Assembly: GCA_022496805.1 (NCBI GenBank)
Contig: CM040094.1
Coordinates: forward strand, 12,609,501 to 12,673,500
From: Pohlia nutans
Taxonomy: Eukaryota; Streptophyta; Bryopsida; Bryales; Mniaceae
Direction of reading: 5' to 3'
Length of the DNA: 64,000 nucleotides
The position numbers were made by a program, and so were the translations under genes. Below, piece after piece: positions 34,301 through 46,120 of this stretch; within the stretch, counting starts at the first letter, position 1; every line of letters starts with the position of its first letter. Below the pieces are notes generated by a model that had not been told where the DNA came from, did no database searches, and saw nothing but the letters and a program-made list of their open reading frames with translations.

Positions 34301-35995
34301 TTGCCATAGAGTTGATTTCAAGAGTACGCAGTCTGCACGCGCAATCTAAACAGCAAGACAAGTAAATCACGATATTTGAAGAGTTAGGCTGATCCATTGT
34401 CCTGAAAATTACATTGTCGCTCAGAATATTCTTAAAATTGCGTTGTCTTTTTACATTGATAACTTGCTCAGTCGAGAGATTTAGCCCAAAGTTGCATTGG
34501 GTCAACAACACGCTTTGTTATTGCCTTTTAACGGCATCAATGGGGGAAGATTTCTAACTTTATTGTGCTTGGCTTTAGTGATCTCGGATTAAAGCTCCAA
34601 GGCAAGTTACGGGTCACAGTGGTGAAGGCTACAAGACTGAAGAACATGGAAAGAATTGGCCTTTCGGATCCGTATGTTCGACTATATGTGCGGGTGCTCT
34701 TTAAGAGAAAAACTAGGGTGATCAATAACAATCTGAATCCTGTATGGAGTGGGGATGGGAGAAGCGATAAAGAACACGATGAGGTCTTTGAGTTCGATGT
34801 GGAGGACACTGAAACACAGAATCTGGTATTGGAGGTTTGTGCTTCTGAACCGGCTGTTGAAGTCTCATCTCACTAGAGTACTTCACTGACAAGTGGAAAA
34901 GCTCTGTGGATAATCAAAACTTTGTACATGTACTTGAGCTCAAGATCTGCAGACCAATTTATGACGAATAATATTGTTAATTATGAAAACAATATTTGAT
35001 TATGGTGTCTTCATTTCTTCCAACGACGGAATCTGTTCCCAATTTTCAGAAGTTGATCAGGCTTATGATCGTCTCGTAATGAATTGCTTTATGATATGCC
35101 TGACAGGTTAAAGACGAGGATACTATTGGAACAGATAAGAAACTTGGCATAACTACAGTATCGCTGCATGATTTGGAACCAGATACTGAAACTGAGATTA
35201 CAAAAAAGTTAGCTCCATCCCTGGACACTGTCAGAGTTAAAGACAAAGGTGATCGTGGCACCATCACTGTTAAAGTAAGTTCGACATTATCCTACTGCAT
35301 AAGTTTACACTTTATCTTTCTTTTAAAATTAACACATATTGGCATCAGCCTGCCGTCATAGAGATCCAGAAAGCTACTGTAATCATAGAATGGCGAGGTA
35401 CGTACACGGTGGTACCATGCATGTGCTACCATGCACAGCTCTGTGCTGTATAAATTGACATGTTCATAGCCTCCTCAAATATTTATTCTTCATATGAGAT
35501 TTTGATCACTAGATTGTTTGTGATAGCTATAGTGCTATCCATAAGATCTCAGCCGTGCTATCTACATTTTTAAGCGGCGTACTTGATTGGTAACTCTTCT
35601 TAAACCTCCAGCTTTTTTACCACCCCTACACGAAGGAGGAGCAGGACCTTGCCATGGCGGTTCAGAAAAGAGAGCTCAAAGCTAAAGAAGATCTGAAGAA
35701 CGCTGGTGTGGTTGATAGCACTATGGACGCTGTTGGAGGAGGTTTGAAGATAGTGGGCACAGGATTGACCACCGTTGGCTCAGGTGGGGTGAAACTTGTG
35801 GGCAATGGTGTTGGAGCTGTAGGCTCCGGTGTGGGATTCGTTGGTTCTGGAGTTGTCAAGGCGAGCAGGATGATGAGCAGTGGAGTTAGAAGGATGTCAA
35901 GCAGCCACAGGTTCTCAAATTCGGCTTCCCCGACCCCAATTAACGGAAGTCCTTTGCATGAAGTGAATGGCGTTTTTAAATCGAAAGAGATATAA
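31388..35995 (+). CDS. SMP + C2 domain membrane tether, CLB1/synaptotagmin-7-like, 11 exons, 524 aa
   Basis: Exons: 31388-31492, 32062-32163, 32403-32453, 32647-32767, 32878-32996, 33546-33644, 33830-33910, 34169-34257, 34579-34834, 35107-35274, 35612-35995. All are GT-AG and in frame. Residues 1-22 form an N-terminal membrane anchor (MGLFAGLFFGFLVGVGLVAG). About 60-250 match the lipid-transfer SMP domain (YRPPGISSLTL, WGGDGDIVLNV, DEIPCISALVV, WPHRIVLPVG). A single C2 domain covers about 264-375, with SDPY and KDEDT calcium-loop residues. A Gly/Val-rich tail follows (about 433-480). One C2 plus this tail is the layout of Arabidopsis CLB1/SYT7 (NTMC2 type), near 510 residues. Known family roles are lipid transfer and tethering at ER-membrane contacts; CLB1 was also reported to bind a promoter. 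Oddity: about nine extra residues after NLNPVW inside C2. Confidence 0.95.
33101..33397. mobile_element. Foldback element with perfect 22-bp inverted ends (SMP-C2 gene intron 5)
   Basis: 33101-33122 and 33376-33397 are exact reverse complements (core ACATGCCAATGACCGCAC). 297 bp, non-coding. I saw no other copy in this window. Confidence 0.85.
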
Positions 35996-36860
35996 ACATC
36001 TTCTTCTGTTACGGTTAGACATAGACAGCTTGACTTGATTCCAAAAGCAGGTGGCGGCTGCACCAATTTTCCGAAATCATATGATAGGAGGATTGCATGA
36101 GAAGTGAACATCAAGGCTTTATGGCGAATCTGCACTTTCTACCTTCGGCTGTACGAGGTTGTGTGGATTTTTTCATCCGGAGAGCACTCAGTATTTTGCG
36201 GTATTATCTTTCAGAAAGCTCACAGTTAACATTTTTTTTGTACGGAGGCTCTGCGTAATGCTTCACAGTTTAAGAGTTTTAGATGTACTTGCCAATACCG
36301 TCTCGGGGTCAGAATCCGAGTATTCTTTGTGTAGAATACAGGTTGGTTGGACAGTGTTTTCGATTTGTTTTATACAAAGCTCGGAAGAGGTTTTGTCGTT
36401 CAGTCGCAGGATGTTTCCAGATACAACCCCCATTCTTGGGTGTAGTGAGGATATCTAATTTGTCTTAAGTCTTCGGGAGTGTACATAGTATTTTTTTGTA
36501 TCATTTCTGTGACAAAATGTTCCCCATTGAAATGAACTTGGTCTAAATCAGAATGTCTTCTGATCACCAGAGTTTTTCTACTAGTGAAGTGTGCTGCTGC
36601 ACTGCACACTACCGGGCAGTTCTGATACGGTCATTGTTATTTGTCTTTTCACAATAGCCATTCTTTATGAATGAACGTATGAATATGCGATGGTGTCACA
36701 ACTTGGATGTCACGTTTTCATCCCGAAATTTCATGTAGTCACTATTCATCCCGATTTAATCATTCAATATGTTACTTTCCTTTGTATATGACCTTCCAAT
36801 GTATCTGTTCAAGTGTGTTCTATTTTTGGAGCTCCTTCGTTTTTCAGCTGGCTCCATTCT
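35996..36860 (+). other. 3' flank of the SMP-C2 gene, probable 3' untranslated region
   Basis: Follows the stop codon directly and lacks the transposon signatures seen further on, so much of it is probably transcribed. No clear poly(A) position can be fixed. The minus-strand open frame at 35662-36135 is the mirror of the Gly/Val tail exon and was left out. Confidence 0.45.
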
Positions 36861-36879
36861 AGTATAATAATATGCACTA

Positions 36880-37166
36880 TTACATGGTATAATTTTCATT
36901 ATTTGATTATACTTCTTTTGGAAAATCATTTTTAAGATCTCACTTTTTGAACTAAGAATTGAACTTGACATTAACCACTTTTTTATTTTAAAAAATCACA
37001 ATATCCTATTTTGAAGATCCATACTTTACAAATGGTAGATCCATGCAAGTAGCACAAGAACGAAGAAAAATTTGGACGGATGAAAAACATCATTATATGT
37101 GGTGAAGGAACACATCATCAAAAATCATCGAGCATTCACTATGTGAATGCAAGTGTGTCAAAGGAT
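36880..37166. mobile_element. Partial TTAA element family E
   Basis: Shares ATTTGATTATACTTCTTTTGG-like, TCTCACTTTTTGAAC and CACAAGAAC..AAATTTGGA..GGATGAAA blocks with 11370-11913. Ends near TGTCAAAGGATTAAGG. The left part is missing. Confidence 0.7.
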
Positions 37167-37609
37167 TAAGGCATAAACTAACTCCAGTTTAAAAATCGTC
37201 ATAAAAATTACGAATGTAAAACTTAATCATCATTGTGCAAAGAGTGGCAGATCTTTATCATTATTCAGATTTAATAATAAATAAAAATCTAAATATCACT
37301 TTTATTACACCATGAATTATTACTAAATACAGTCTTATGCACTTGAACACCCTCCATACTATACAATCCAATGCTAGTTTTCACAAACACTAATTGGAAA
37401 AAACAAAAAAAATTGAAATTCAATTTTAAAAAGCAACATGATAATTTTTTTACTTTTTTCAACTCAAACTTTCCCATAAAAATAGGACAAGATTCACATC
37501 TTTGTTGAATATTCAGGTCTTTTCAAAAGAAAAAGTTTTGACAAATAGAATATTTACGAACAGTCTTCAATATCCTTTTTTTTACTATATGAAAAAAATC
37601 AATTTTTTA

Positions 37610-39230
37610 ATATTAAGTTTGGCACTTATTTTTAGATATTTTTTTTTATAATAAATTGTACAATATTTGTTCAATGCTTTATACTTCAAATGTGAGCCAT
37701 GTTCACTTCAAAGGGGGTGGACAATGAAAGTGACTCAAAAACCTCGTACTACTATTCACCCCTAACTGCCTAAGTGTTCATTAAGTGAACACTGTAAAAA
37801 ATCACTTGGCTACTTCTCATGTGTGGTGATGGTTTTTTAGGTAATTTTTTTCCATGAATTTTTCAGGTAGTTACTTTGACATAAGTAAAGTTCAATTTGG
37901 AAAAAAAATGAAATTGAATTTACTAAGTCCTTTCATTCCATGTAAGCTTCCATTTTGACAAAAAAATGATCTAAGGTTTTGAATTGCTAAACTAGCACTA
38001 ATTTATTCTTTGAGGCTGACATACATTCGAAAGTTGTAGATGATGATTTTTCCATCACGTCCATATGGTTGGATTAAAATAAATTTAAATTTGATTTTAA
38101 AAAGAGATTACTGTCATAATTATATGAAAAATACAAAAATACTCATTGTCTTATAAATTTTGGATCGATTGGCCAGAAGTGCATAATTTACAACATTGAA
38201 TCATCTTTTGCAGAATGTGCAATATTTCAAACTATGAAATCATTTTTTGATTGTTTACAAAGAGATCTCAAGATACCTTTATCAAATCATAATAAAATTA
38301 TGTGAACAACTTCACCGCTGTTGAAGCATTGTGATTTCAACGAATCACAATAAATTACAATGCTTCAATGTTTTAAAGTTGTAATTTCAGTGAATTTTCA
38401 ACAAAAAAATCTTATAAATTCATTTAAAAAATATTCAAGTATTTTATTTCAATTTCGTACCAGGGTGTCCCTGGAATTGACAGTTTGAGAAAAATCATTA
38501 TAAACTACTATTTAAAAGATTATTTTGGAATTGATATACAAATGAAAGTTCTAGGTTTTGAATTTTAGATTCCATCGGTACAATTCGATTCACTAATACT
38601 ATCACCAATACTTAATTATAAAATTTGAAAGTTAAAGTTAGAAATTCCTTCTAAATTCGATTACAAACAAAATTATAATATTTTCTGATTAAAATTTGTC
38701 GGAATGAATTCAAAATGAGATACTCTTAAACATGGTGATTTTTTGAAATTTTTGTGTTTCTTAAATCTATGACCTCATTTTGCCGGGCCACTTTTGAACT
38801 ACAGTCAATGCAATTTTGGCTTAGTCAATGCAATTTTGGCTTGATCAACAACTTGACATACTTCTACGTTTGTAATTTAAAAAAAAAATGTGATGAAATA
38901 TGACTAAATCCAACCATTAGATAGAACAATAACTTGATGAAGAATCTTCAAAAAATTGAATGAATTTCATCCAAGCATTGATGAGAATGTGAAAAGGGTT
39001 TGAATCTATTAGTTGTTCACTTTCTGAACGCTTTCACATTTAGGGGTTAATAAGAATGTCTTACACATGCTTTTTGGAGTTGAAGCTCAAAAAGATTCTA
39101 TTTTATAATACATTTAGATATTGCCCAAAACCCGTAAGCAGTTTCAAATAATGAGATTATTTCTTTGGCCAAAAAATTAATTACGTTAATACACCAAAAA
39201 CTAGGACAATTATCTCCGGACAAACGGGGG
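37610..39230. mobile_element. Stowaway-like element split by a 1.3-kb TTAA element
   Basis: Left part to 37755 (CTTCAAATGTGAGCCATG, GTGACTCAAAAACCTCGTAC) and right part from about 39148 (AATGAGATTATTTC, ACTAGGACAATTATCTCCGG) together match the reverse of 4443-4694. The insertion point is inside the ACTACTA..TTTCAAGTATTGAGA region. Confidence 0.75.
37756..39050. mobile_element. TTAA element family H, 1.3 kb
   Basis: Starts (TTCA)CCCCTAACTGCCTAAG, ends CTTTCACATTTAGGGGTTAA. The left TTAA has decayed to TTCA. The largest TTAA element in the window, with no reading frame. Confidence 0.75.
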
Positions 39231-39239
39231 AATTATTTT

Positions 39240-39606
39240 TGTAGGTAATCCCTCTGCCACACGCTAAGTACGCAATCAACACTATTTTCTCGCCAACACT
39301 AAAAACGAAAGACCCCTCATACGGATGAGAAATGTGCATAAAGTCATCCAGAAAAGGGATGAACAGAAGATGCCCGCGAGAAGAAGCATTCTCAACAAAG
39401 AGTGCAGTACAATTCCTTTTTCCCGTCTCTCGCTCTCTCTTTCAGACTCTCGATTTCTCCGCACCACTTTTCATTAGCAACAATTGTGTGATATCGCAAG
39501 CTCGCCGCAACTAATCAAAGTCCAATCCCGTATCAATTGTGCGTTTTTTTTTTGGAGTTTTTCCGGGGTTTTTAGGGTTCGTTTGGCCCCGTCTCTAGCT
39601 GACGCC
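39240..39606 (+). promoter_or_regulatory. Presumed promoter and 5' leader of the 266-aa gene
   Basis: CT-rich leader (39400-39460, CTCTCGCTCTCTCTTTCAGA) typical of plant 5' untranslated regions, moving abruptly from AT-rich transposon sequence to a GC-rich start. An upstream ATG at 39484 is in frame with the chosen start; I prefer 39607 because GCCATGGTG is a good plant initiation context and the extra N-terminal residues look like leader sequence. Confidence 0.5.
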
Positions 39607-42600
39607 ATGGTGGGGGCGCATGGAGGGGTGGAGACGGTGGTGGCGGTGGGGGAGATGGCGGAGGCCATGGTGGGCGCGCTGGAGTGGCGCCACGAGCGGA
39701 ACGCGGCCAAGCAGGTGAGCCGCGAGTGGGACTGGGCCGAGGTGGAGAGCGACTTGGACATCCAGCGCCGCGAGAATCAGCGCCTCCGCGCCACCATTCA
39801 CATGTACGAGCAGGCGTTTCAGCAGCTGCACAAGCACAAAGTCGAGACCGGCCAAGTCTCCGTCGATCGCTCCATCGCGGTCAGTCGGCCTATTCCTCAA
39901 ACCCTTAGGGTTTCGTATTTGTGAGGATTTTAGTTTTATTTGTTCTTTCACGAACACATGCTACTCCCTTCGTCCCTTAATAGATGAGGCTTTTGAGGAA
40001 AAAAATTGTCCCGGATTACTTGATGCAAGTCATTGAAGTTGCTGTTTTACAAAATCTAAGAAAGAAAAATCATAAGACAAGTGCACAGGAAGTGTTTTTT
40101 TTGTTTTACAAAACCTAAGAAAGCAAAATCACAAGACAACTGCATAGGAAGTGTTTTTTTTTGTTTTTCAAAATCTAAGAAAGCAAAATCACAAGGCAAG
40201 TGCACAGGAAGTGTTTTTCTTTTTTTTTTTACAAAATCTAAGAAAGCAAAATCACAAGACAAGTGCACAGGAAGTGTTTTTTTTGTTTTACAAAATCTAA
40301 GAAAGAAAGCAAAATCACAAGACAAGTGTATAGGAAGTGCTTTTTTTTTGTTTTACAAAATCTAAGAAAGCAAAATCACAAGGCAAGTGCACAGGAAGTG
40401 TTTTTTTTTGGTCTGTGGAGCTTGTCTTTGTTCATATGTGGATCACAAACAACATATGAACTAGCTAAAATCAATGCTAGTTGCATTGGAGAACACACTG
40501 CAACGAATATCACTCACCATGTTGCCACACCCAACACATACTATCGAAGCAGTAATATAATATTGCTTCGATAGACAAGAACTTAGAAATAAAACTTACT
40601 ATAGAGATTTGATGAAATCATTCTAGTTTTCTTAATTTTTGGATCTTTTTTCAAAATCATCTATTAATCATCTATTATGGGACGTTGCATCGGAGAACAC
40701 ACTGCAACGAACATCACTCACCATGTTGCCACACCCCACACATACTATCGAAGCAGCAGTATGATATTGCTTCGATAGACAAGAACTCCGAAATAAAACT
40801 TACTATATTTAGATATTTGATGAAATCATTTTAGTTTTCTTAATTTTGGATTTTTTTCAAAATCCATCTATTATGGGACGGAGGGAGTATTTTGGTGATA
40901 TGAGATTCATCCTGATCTGAATTATCTGTTTCACAATCTGATCTGTCTTTTAGGGGTTTCTTGAGGATTTAGACCAACTAGGTTGAATTGGCGCTCATAT
41001 TTATTTAGCAGTTTTGAGTACATCATGTAGGGAATTCCTTAGACCGGTTTTATTTTTTGTCTCTGCCCTTCCAGAGGAGAGACTAAGGAAACGCATCGTT
41101 TTCAAGCCATAAAAGTATTGTTCATATTATTCATATTTCATCGCATTGTTTATACTAAACAGTATAAACAAGCTATAAAAGTAAATCTAAGTAAACGTAG
41201 GGTAAATACTAAAGCAGAGACTACGCAATTAGCCGCTTGTTCTTTGACCAACTCATGAAATGTTCTTCGCCGGTTTTGGTGATATATAATTCGGTCTCAT
41301 ATGTTTCACAGTACGATCAGTAGAATTGGTGGTTTGAACACCTTGGTCTTTTAGGGGTTAATCGATCGTCTTTGTTTTTCATTAAAAGTAGATGCATTGT
41401 GCGTGGTGGCAGGTTTATGAGCAATTGAAGCAGAGAGTGGCGTCACCTGCCTTTCTGGACAAGCTAAAGCAAGGGGATGGTGCCTCCACGTCTAGTGATA
41501 CGACGCTTGTAAGGGCAGAAGGTATTTCTCGTTAGAATTCGTGAAGTAATTGAGACCGAAATTAGGCCTCAAGCTCTTTTTGTTCTTTTGAATAGGTCAT
41601 ATAGAAATTTTTTGGCCCATTTTGTTAATTTTTTTACCATTGCATGTGGTGTCCTTTACTGGTATAAAATTTAGCCCCATCTGAATTATATCTTTTTCAA
41701 CATGATTAATTGAATTAGTTTTTTCAAAATTATGATTCCTTGATCCTTTAGGGGTTGAATTGTGCATTTGGCGAGACATTGTGGTGTTAAACTAATGTAG
41801 GCAGGAGGTCTAGATTTTGTTGGAAGTTGTTTTCTCAAGTGCTTTTGGTTGTTGTGCAGATGGCACGTATGTGAAGGCTGATATAGATGATCCGAACTGG
41901 TGGCTGTGGCTTTCTGAGAACGAACCGGATAAGGATATCAAGGAGGTGCAAGATGGATTGGGATCTGACGGTTACGTGATTGTTAATCAGGAGGATATTG
42001 TGGATAGTATTGCAAGTTATATAGCTCGGTACATATCATCAATTCCACAGGCAAAGGTATTTTCTTACTCCTCATTTCACATCAATACTATTAAGGATGG
42101 TAGATTGGTTGTTTACTGTTCCTCACGATGACTGATGGGGTGCATGAGGCACCATCAAAGCAGCGGTATGCAGGCTTGGTTTCACTCAATTTGAACTCAC
42201 GAATCAAGAGTTATTGAATTTCAAAATATTTTCCATTCAAAAATTTAGGAAAGTAGACCTACAGTGCACATGGGGCACCGTCAGAAAGTTAACCCTTAAA
42301 AGGACCAAGTATTCATGGTTTTAAATTGACAAATTTAAATAATCATATTGTGAAATATATAATTAATATGAAACCAAATTCTATATCATTAGAATCAGTG
42401 AAGAACATTGCATGTGTTGATCAAACAATAAACAAATATCAACGAAAAGAAGTCCACATAGGACCTACTCAAAACTGATAAAAAAACATGAGGTTCAATT
42501 TGGGCTTTTTGCTCCTTTAGGGGTTAAATGGGCTCAATTGCACTAGCTACACTAGTATAACTAGAACTTGTTTATTCTTGAGACATACCTGGGACAAGTT

Positions 42601-43161
42601 TTGTGATGGCTCACTGATGCGTGACGGTGTTTTTTGACCAGAACTTGACTCCAAAGGAGCTGCAACAAGGTAATGTGCTTCGTCTAGCATTACCAGTATT
42701 TTGGACATGGCTGAGCAAATTTACGTCTTAAATATAATTTAGGTTTATTAAACATGACCAGGTTCAATTATGCGCTGTGTAGTTCATACTGGATCGCGTA
42801 GAAACTATTTTTTTTTTTACTTTTATTGATTTTGTTGATGGTGGGACTGCCTACAGCAATGACACAAGCCTTTACTAAAGTGGAGAAGAAAGGGAGACTC
42901 CGTTCATTGTGGACCACAGGGAAGTTTCTCTATTCGGCTGGTTCATGGGGTGTTACAGCACTATCGTAAGTCCTAATGACCTAACCCTTCAATTGGCAGC
43001 TTCTTTCTTTTCTTCAGTGTTATTGATATAAAATGTATTTTTGGTGTCGACTGAATGAGTTGCTGTGTATCTGCAGGATCTATAAGCATCCCATAGTAAT
43101 TCGAGCTGGTTGTATGGCTGTGTGGACCTCGTGCTGTCTTATTCTGAAATCAATAGCTTAA
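39607..43161 (+). CDS. Conserved-looking plant protein of unknown function, 6 exons, 266 aa
   Basis: Exons: 39607-39879, 41413-41521, 41860-42056, 42642-42669, 42857-42965, 43077-43161, GT-AG and in frame throughout. Residues 1-30 are Gly/Val/Ala-rich; about 40-85 are charged and probably coiled coil (WDWAEVESDLDIQRRENQRL). The middle has an acidic Trp-rich segment (DDPNWWLWLSENEP) and a helical segment (VNQEDIVDSIASYIARYISS). The C-terminus has two hydrophobic stretches, near 215-228 and 242-262 (VIRAGCMAVWTSCCLIL), which could be membrane-associated. I cannot name the family. Exon 1 is strongly GC-rich while later exons are not. Intron 1 holds a 0.9-kb transposon and intron 3 a TTAA element. 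Confidence 0.85.
40047..40408. repeat. Tandem repeat, about 60-bp unit, six to seven copies
   Basis: The unit contains AAAATCTAAGAAAGCAAAAT, CACAAGACAAGTGCACAGGA and AGTGTTTTTTTTGTTTTAC. The poly-T length varies between copies. Frames reading CFFCF/KSKKAKSQ on either strand are products of the repeat, not genes. Confidence 0.92.
40480..40800. repeat. Duplicated hairpin block within the same element
   Basis: Two copies (about 40484-40605 and 40686-40808) share GGAGAACACACTGCAACGAA and CACCATGTTGCCACACC. Each holds the stem CTATCGAAGCA / TGCTTCGATAG around an AT-rich loop. Confidence 0.85.
40960..41362. repeat. Mixed repeat remnant in intron 1
   Basis: A worn family A TTAA element (right end CTTGGTCTTTTAGGGGTTAA at 41364) interrupted at 41057-41253 by the repeat shared with 206-375 (GTCTCTGCCCTTCCAG..GGAGAGACTAAGGAAACGC, GGGTAAATACTAAAGCAGAG). 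Confidence 0.6.
41540..41757. mobile_element. Worn TTAA element family A (intron 2)
   Basis: Retains ATTAGGCCTCAAGC-like left parts, GTATAAAATTTAGCCCCATC and the right end CCTTGATCCTTTAGGGGTTG. Confidence 0.6.
42289..42527. mobile_element. TTAA element family A, reverse orientation (intron 3)
   Basis: Starts TTAACCCTTAAAAGGACCAA, ends TTTGCTCCTTTAGGGGTTAA. 239 bp with TTAA on both sides. The interior is the reverse complement of 4892-5115. Confidence 0.85.
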
Positions 43162-46120
43162 TGGATCGGGGAGAAAAACCAAAAAAAGTTCATTTCCTGG
43201 GAGTTTTAGCAACATAGTGTTTATTGCTGTAAATATATTGTTCAGTTTCACATTGAAAACATTGGCTGGAGGGTTTCTTTAGGTCACGGTATTCAGCAAG
43301 CTGATCCCTTGTTGTACATTACATGTTTACGGCTAGTCGGTACTTCTACATTTCTGTTCCCCATAAATTTTAGTTGGGAGTTCCACATTGGTTTGTTCCA
43401 GACTTTGAAAGTTTAGTCTGAAGACCAAATTGTTGTTGGAGGTCGGTAGTAGTTCCTGAAGGTGTGGTTTTCTGATGCTCGGAATATGTAGGTTCAAGCC
43501 AAGCTCTGTAATAGCTTGTGACTCCTTGTAATATACCAAATCTGCATTATCTGGAGCATATTATTACTGCAATTTATGTCTCGTGTCCATTTTCTGTATT
43601 GTACACTACAAACTTGTGAAGTTCTTGTATGACTCCCCATTGTCGTGAAAATCTATTGCAACTGTTAGGAAGTAATCCTGGTAAGAGGGCTCAGGTAGAG
43701 GATACTATTTGCTTCACTTCATTTGCTTCACTTTAGGCGATGCTAAGGGGGTGTAAAAGTGTGAATTTGGAGGGGAGATTTTTTGAGGAGGTGCATATCC
43801 ACGCACTGTGCATATGATGATTTTTAAGAGCATTTCCATCCGTTGTAGATCATAAAACAATCATGTATTTTCTTGGTACACGACTCAAAATATGTAAAAA
43901 AACATTCTTTGAGTAGCCATATCTTTTTTCCGTGTCATGTATTATTAAATAAACTTTTTGTATATTTAGTTCCCACTCCAAGCTCCATTTTTCATATTTG
44001 CAGTTTCTATCATTACCATAGTCTTTGTGGTGAAATGCCATCTAAAAGAACACTTGCAACCCTTTTTGGCGCACAACCTCTTTTAGGGGTTAAACATTTT
44101 TATGTATATGGTACAAGAGCATGATTTTTGGGCTTTGGGTACAAGAGTTTCAAATTTTTATGATAGGGACGTTTCTAAGGGCTCTTTGGACGAAGGAAGT
44201 TGTTTCTTTGTCTTAGGCGCCCAATTGCTTGGAGGAGCTGACTTGAAGGAACTCGAGGGAAGACCGGGCTATCCCAAGACCAACGAGGTTGTCTTAAACT
44301 CGTGAGACCCCCGACTTGCTATGCTTGCCCATACCGATAAGGTTGACCAAGACTTGTCCATAATGGCTTCACCATTTCACTACATACGTGCCACTTGGTC
44401 ACTACCATCCTCACGAGCTAGTGCCGAGAGAAATATAAGGCCCAACTTGGTCCTTTCTAATTTTAGTATCCTTTACTTTATGAAGGGAAAGATAAAGTAA
44501 TTCCTTTTCTTTGAATGGACACTCAATGAATAGTAGTGGACATGAGATATGACTCGAGGCTAGGCAACCATTCTTCATATCTCATATGTTCTTTCCATTT
44601 CCTTTGTTGTCGTCTTTTCAATTTTACCTTTCGAGATATTGCCAAGGAGGTGGACTAGCACAATGACATCATTCCTACTACTAATAATTCCATGATTCAA
44701 CTATCAACCATCAAATCTAGATGTCAATGTGCCTTCCAAATGTTTGTGGTAAATTCTCCTCAATCCTTTTGAGATTAACATATTTCTCGTGTTCGATTGA
44801 TTTAAAAAAATACATGGGATTTGTGCACAGAGTCGTTGAATATGCTATTGTGATCTATCGATAAGAATTGCTTTGAAATAATTTTACTATCTTGTAGACT
44901 TTGGTATAGAATCTCATTAAACAAATAGACTCTTGTTTACCTTCAACCTAAAAAAGGATATTATTGGTCTTAGGAAGTATGGTTTGATTGTTGAATTGTT
45001 TGATGTAGAGTATTGTGGCACCCATTTGATATACTTATGAGAGCAACCGTGTGTCAATGCCTATTCAACAATATTTAGCTTTGCCACTTCTCTAAACAAG
45101 TCAAAATTTGGGAACTCTTTTGTGCTAGACTTTTCTATATCACAATATTAAGAATTGAGGTATTCTTATTCTTTAACAATGCAAAAAACTTGTAAACAAC
45201 TAGTTTTAAAACCTAAAAAACCAACATGATGACCCAATACCATAGTTCTTAATTTTCAACACAAGCTTTCAAAAGTAACCAATTGAAGTTGGAAAATTAT
45301 TTGAGGAAGCCAACATTTGGAAATGGAGGCATTTCATATGTCAAAGCCATGTTCAATTAAGAGTAGTTTAGTGCCAATTGTAGTAGGCATTGAAACACAA
45401 TTTCAAAAATTCTCAAAAATTACATCTACTTTTGCTGACACCTTTAGGCAATGTTTTTCGTCAAATCATTTTCACAGCTCCTAGATCTCAAACAAGTTTC
45501 TGTGAAGATACCTTAGGATACCTTACTGGATGCTCTTATCAAAACAAAAAATGAGACTTTGCATTAGACATATCAGTGTTGGTGAGACGAACCAAACTAG
45601 TGCCAATATGGGCACTGGGCGCCATGCTCTGAAACTATTCCAAATGTCTATCACCCATTCTACTAGGAAAAGCATTTGCTTGTATTCATGAGTTTGAGCA
45701 ATGCCAAAATTTATTGACACTTCTAATGTTTGCACCAAAAGAAGATAGCATTAGCATACTTGTAGGTAGTCTCAACATGCTAGAAGCAATGTTTATCAAA
45801 CGGTTTTATATTCTTCACTATAATAACAACATAGACTTAGGGTAAGTGTTAAACTTGTTAAAATAGTTGAACTTGTTAAACATGAGAAAGTTTAGTAAAT
45901 TGTCAAAAAAAAATTAATATCTACAAATTTTCAATAAAATATTATAAATTTCAAGAATTCTTGTCTCCTGTTCATCATTGTAAGATTCATCATGGTACGG
46001 GATATTTCACATTATCCAAGAAATTCAGAGATGTGACATTGACCTGTAATCACTTGAAATATTGTTCTATTTTTTCTTTGTTTTTGTACTTGAGCAACAT
46101 ATTGGTAGGAAATATCCAAA
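43162..46120. other. 3' flank of the 266-aa gene, then gene-free stretch
   Basis: 43162 to about 43660 is probably 3' untranslated sequence. Beyond it I saw no exon chain. A TTAA-element right end (CCTCTTTTAGGGGTTAAA) occurs at 44077-44094 and a hairpin MITE fragment (ACTAGTGCCAATATGGGCAC..CACCATG) at about 45587-45660. The 44102-44305 block is GC-richer but has no motif. Confidence 0.5.

Larger units (their letters stand above)
39962..40889. mobile_element. Stowaway-ended element carrying 60-bp tandem repeats (intron 1)
   Basis: Left TACTCCCTTCGTCCCTTAAT and right ATTATGGGACGGAGGGAGTA are inverted over about 26 bp with TA borders; 928 bp. Unlike a normal MITE it carries two internal arrays, listed separately. 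Confidence 0.85.

Noticed and set aside
35662..36135. 157-aa open frame on the minus strand, Pro/Thr-rich
   Set aside because: It is the mirror of the Gly/Val-rich tail exon of the SMP-C2 gene, which is supported by splice phases and family match.
39595..39957. 120-aa minus-strand frame and a 74-aa plus-strand frame over the GC-rich exon
   Set aside because: GC-rich DNA keeps several frames open. Only the frame from 39607 joins exon 2 in phase.
40056..40574. Cys/Phe-rich and Lys/Ser-rich open frames
   Set aside because: Products of the 60-bp tandem repeat with poly-T runs; the same peptide repeats in step with the DNA unit.
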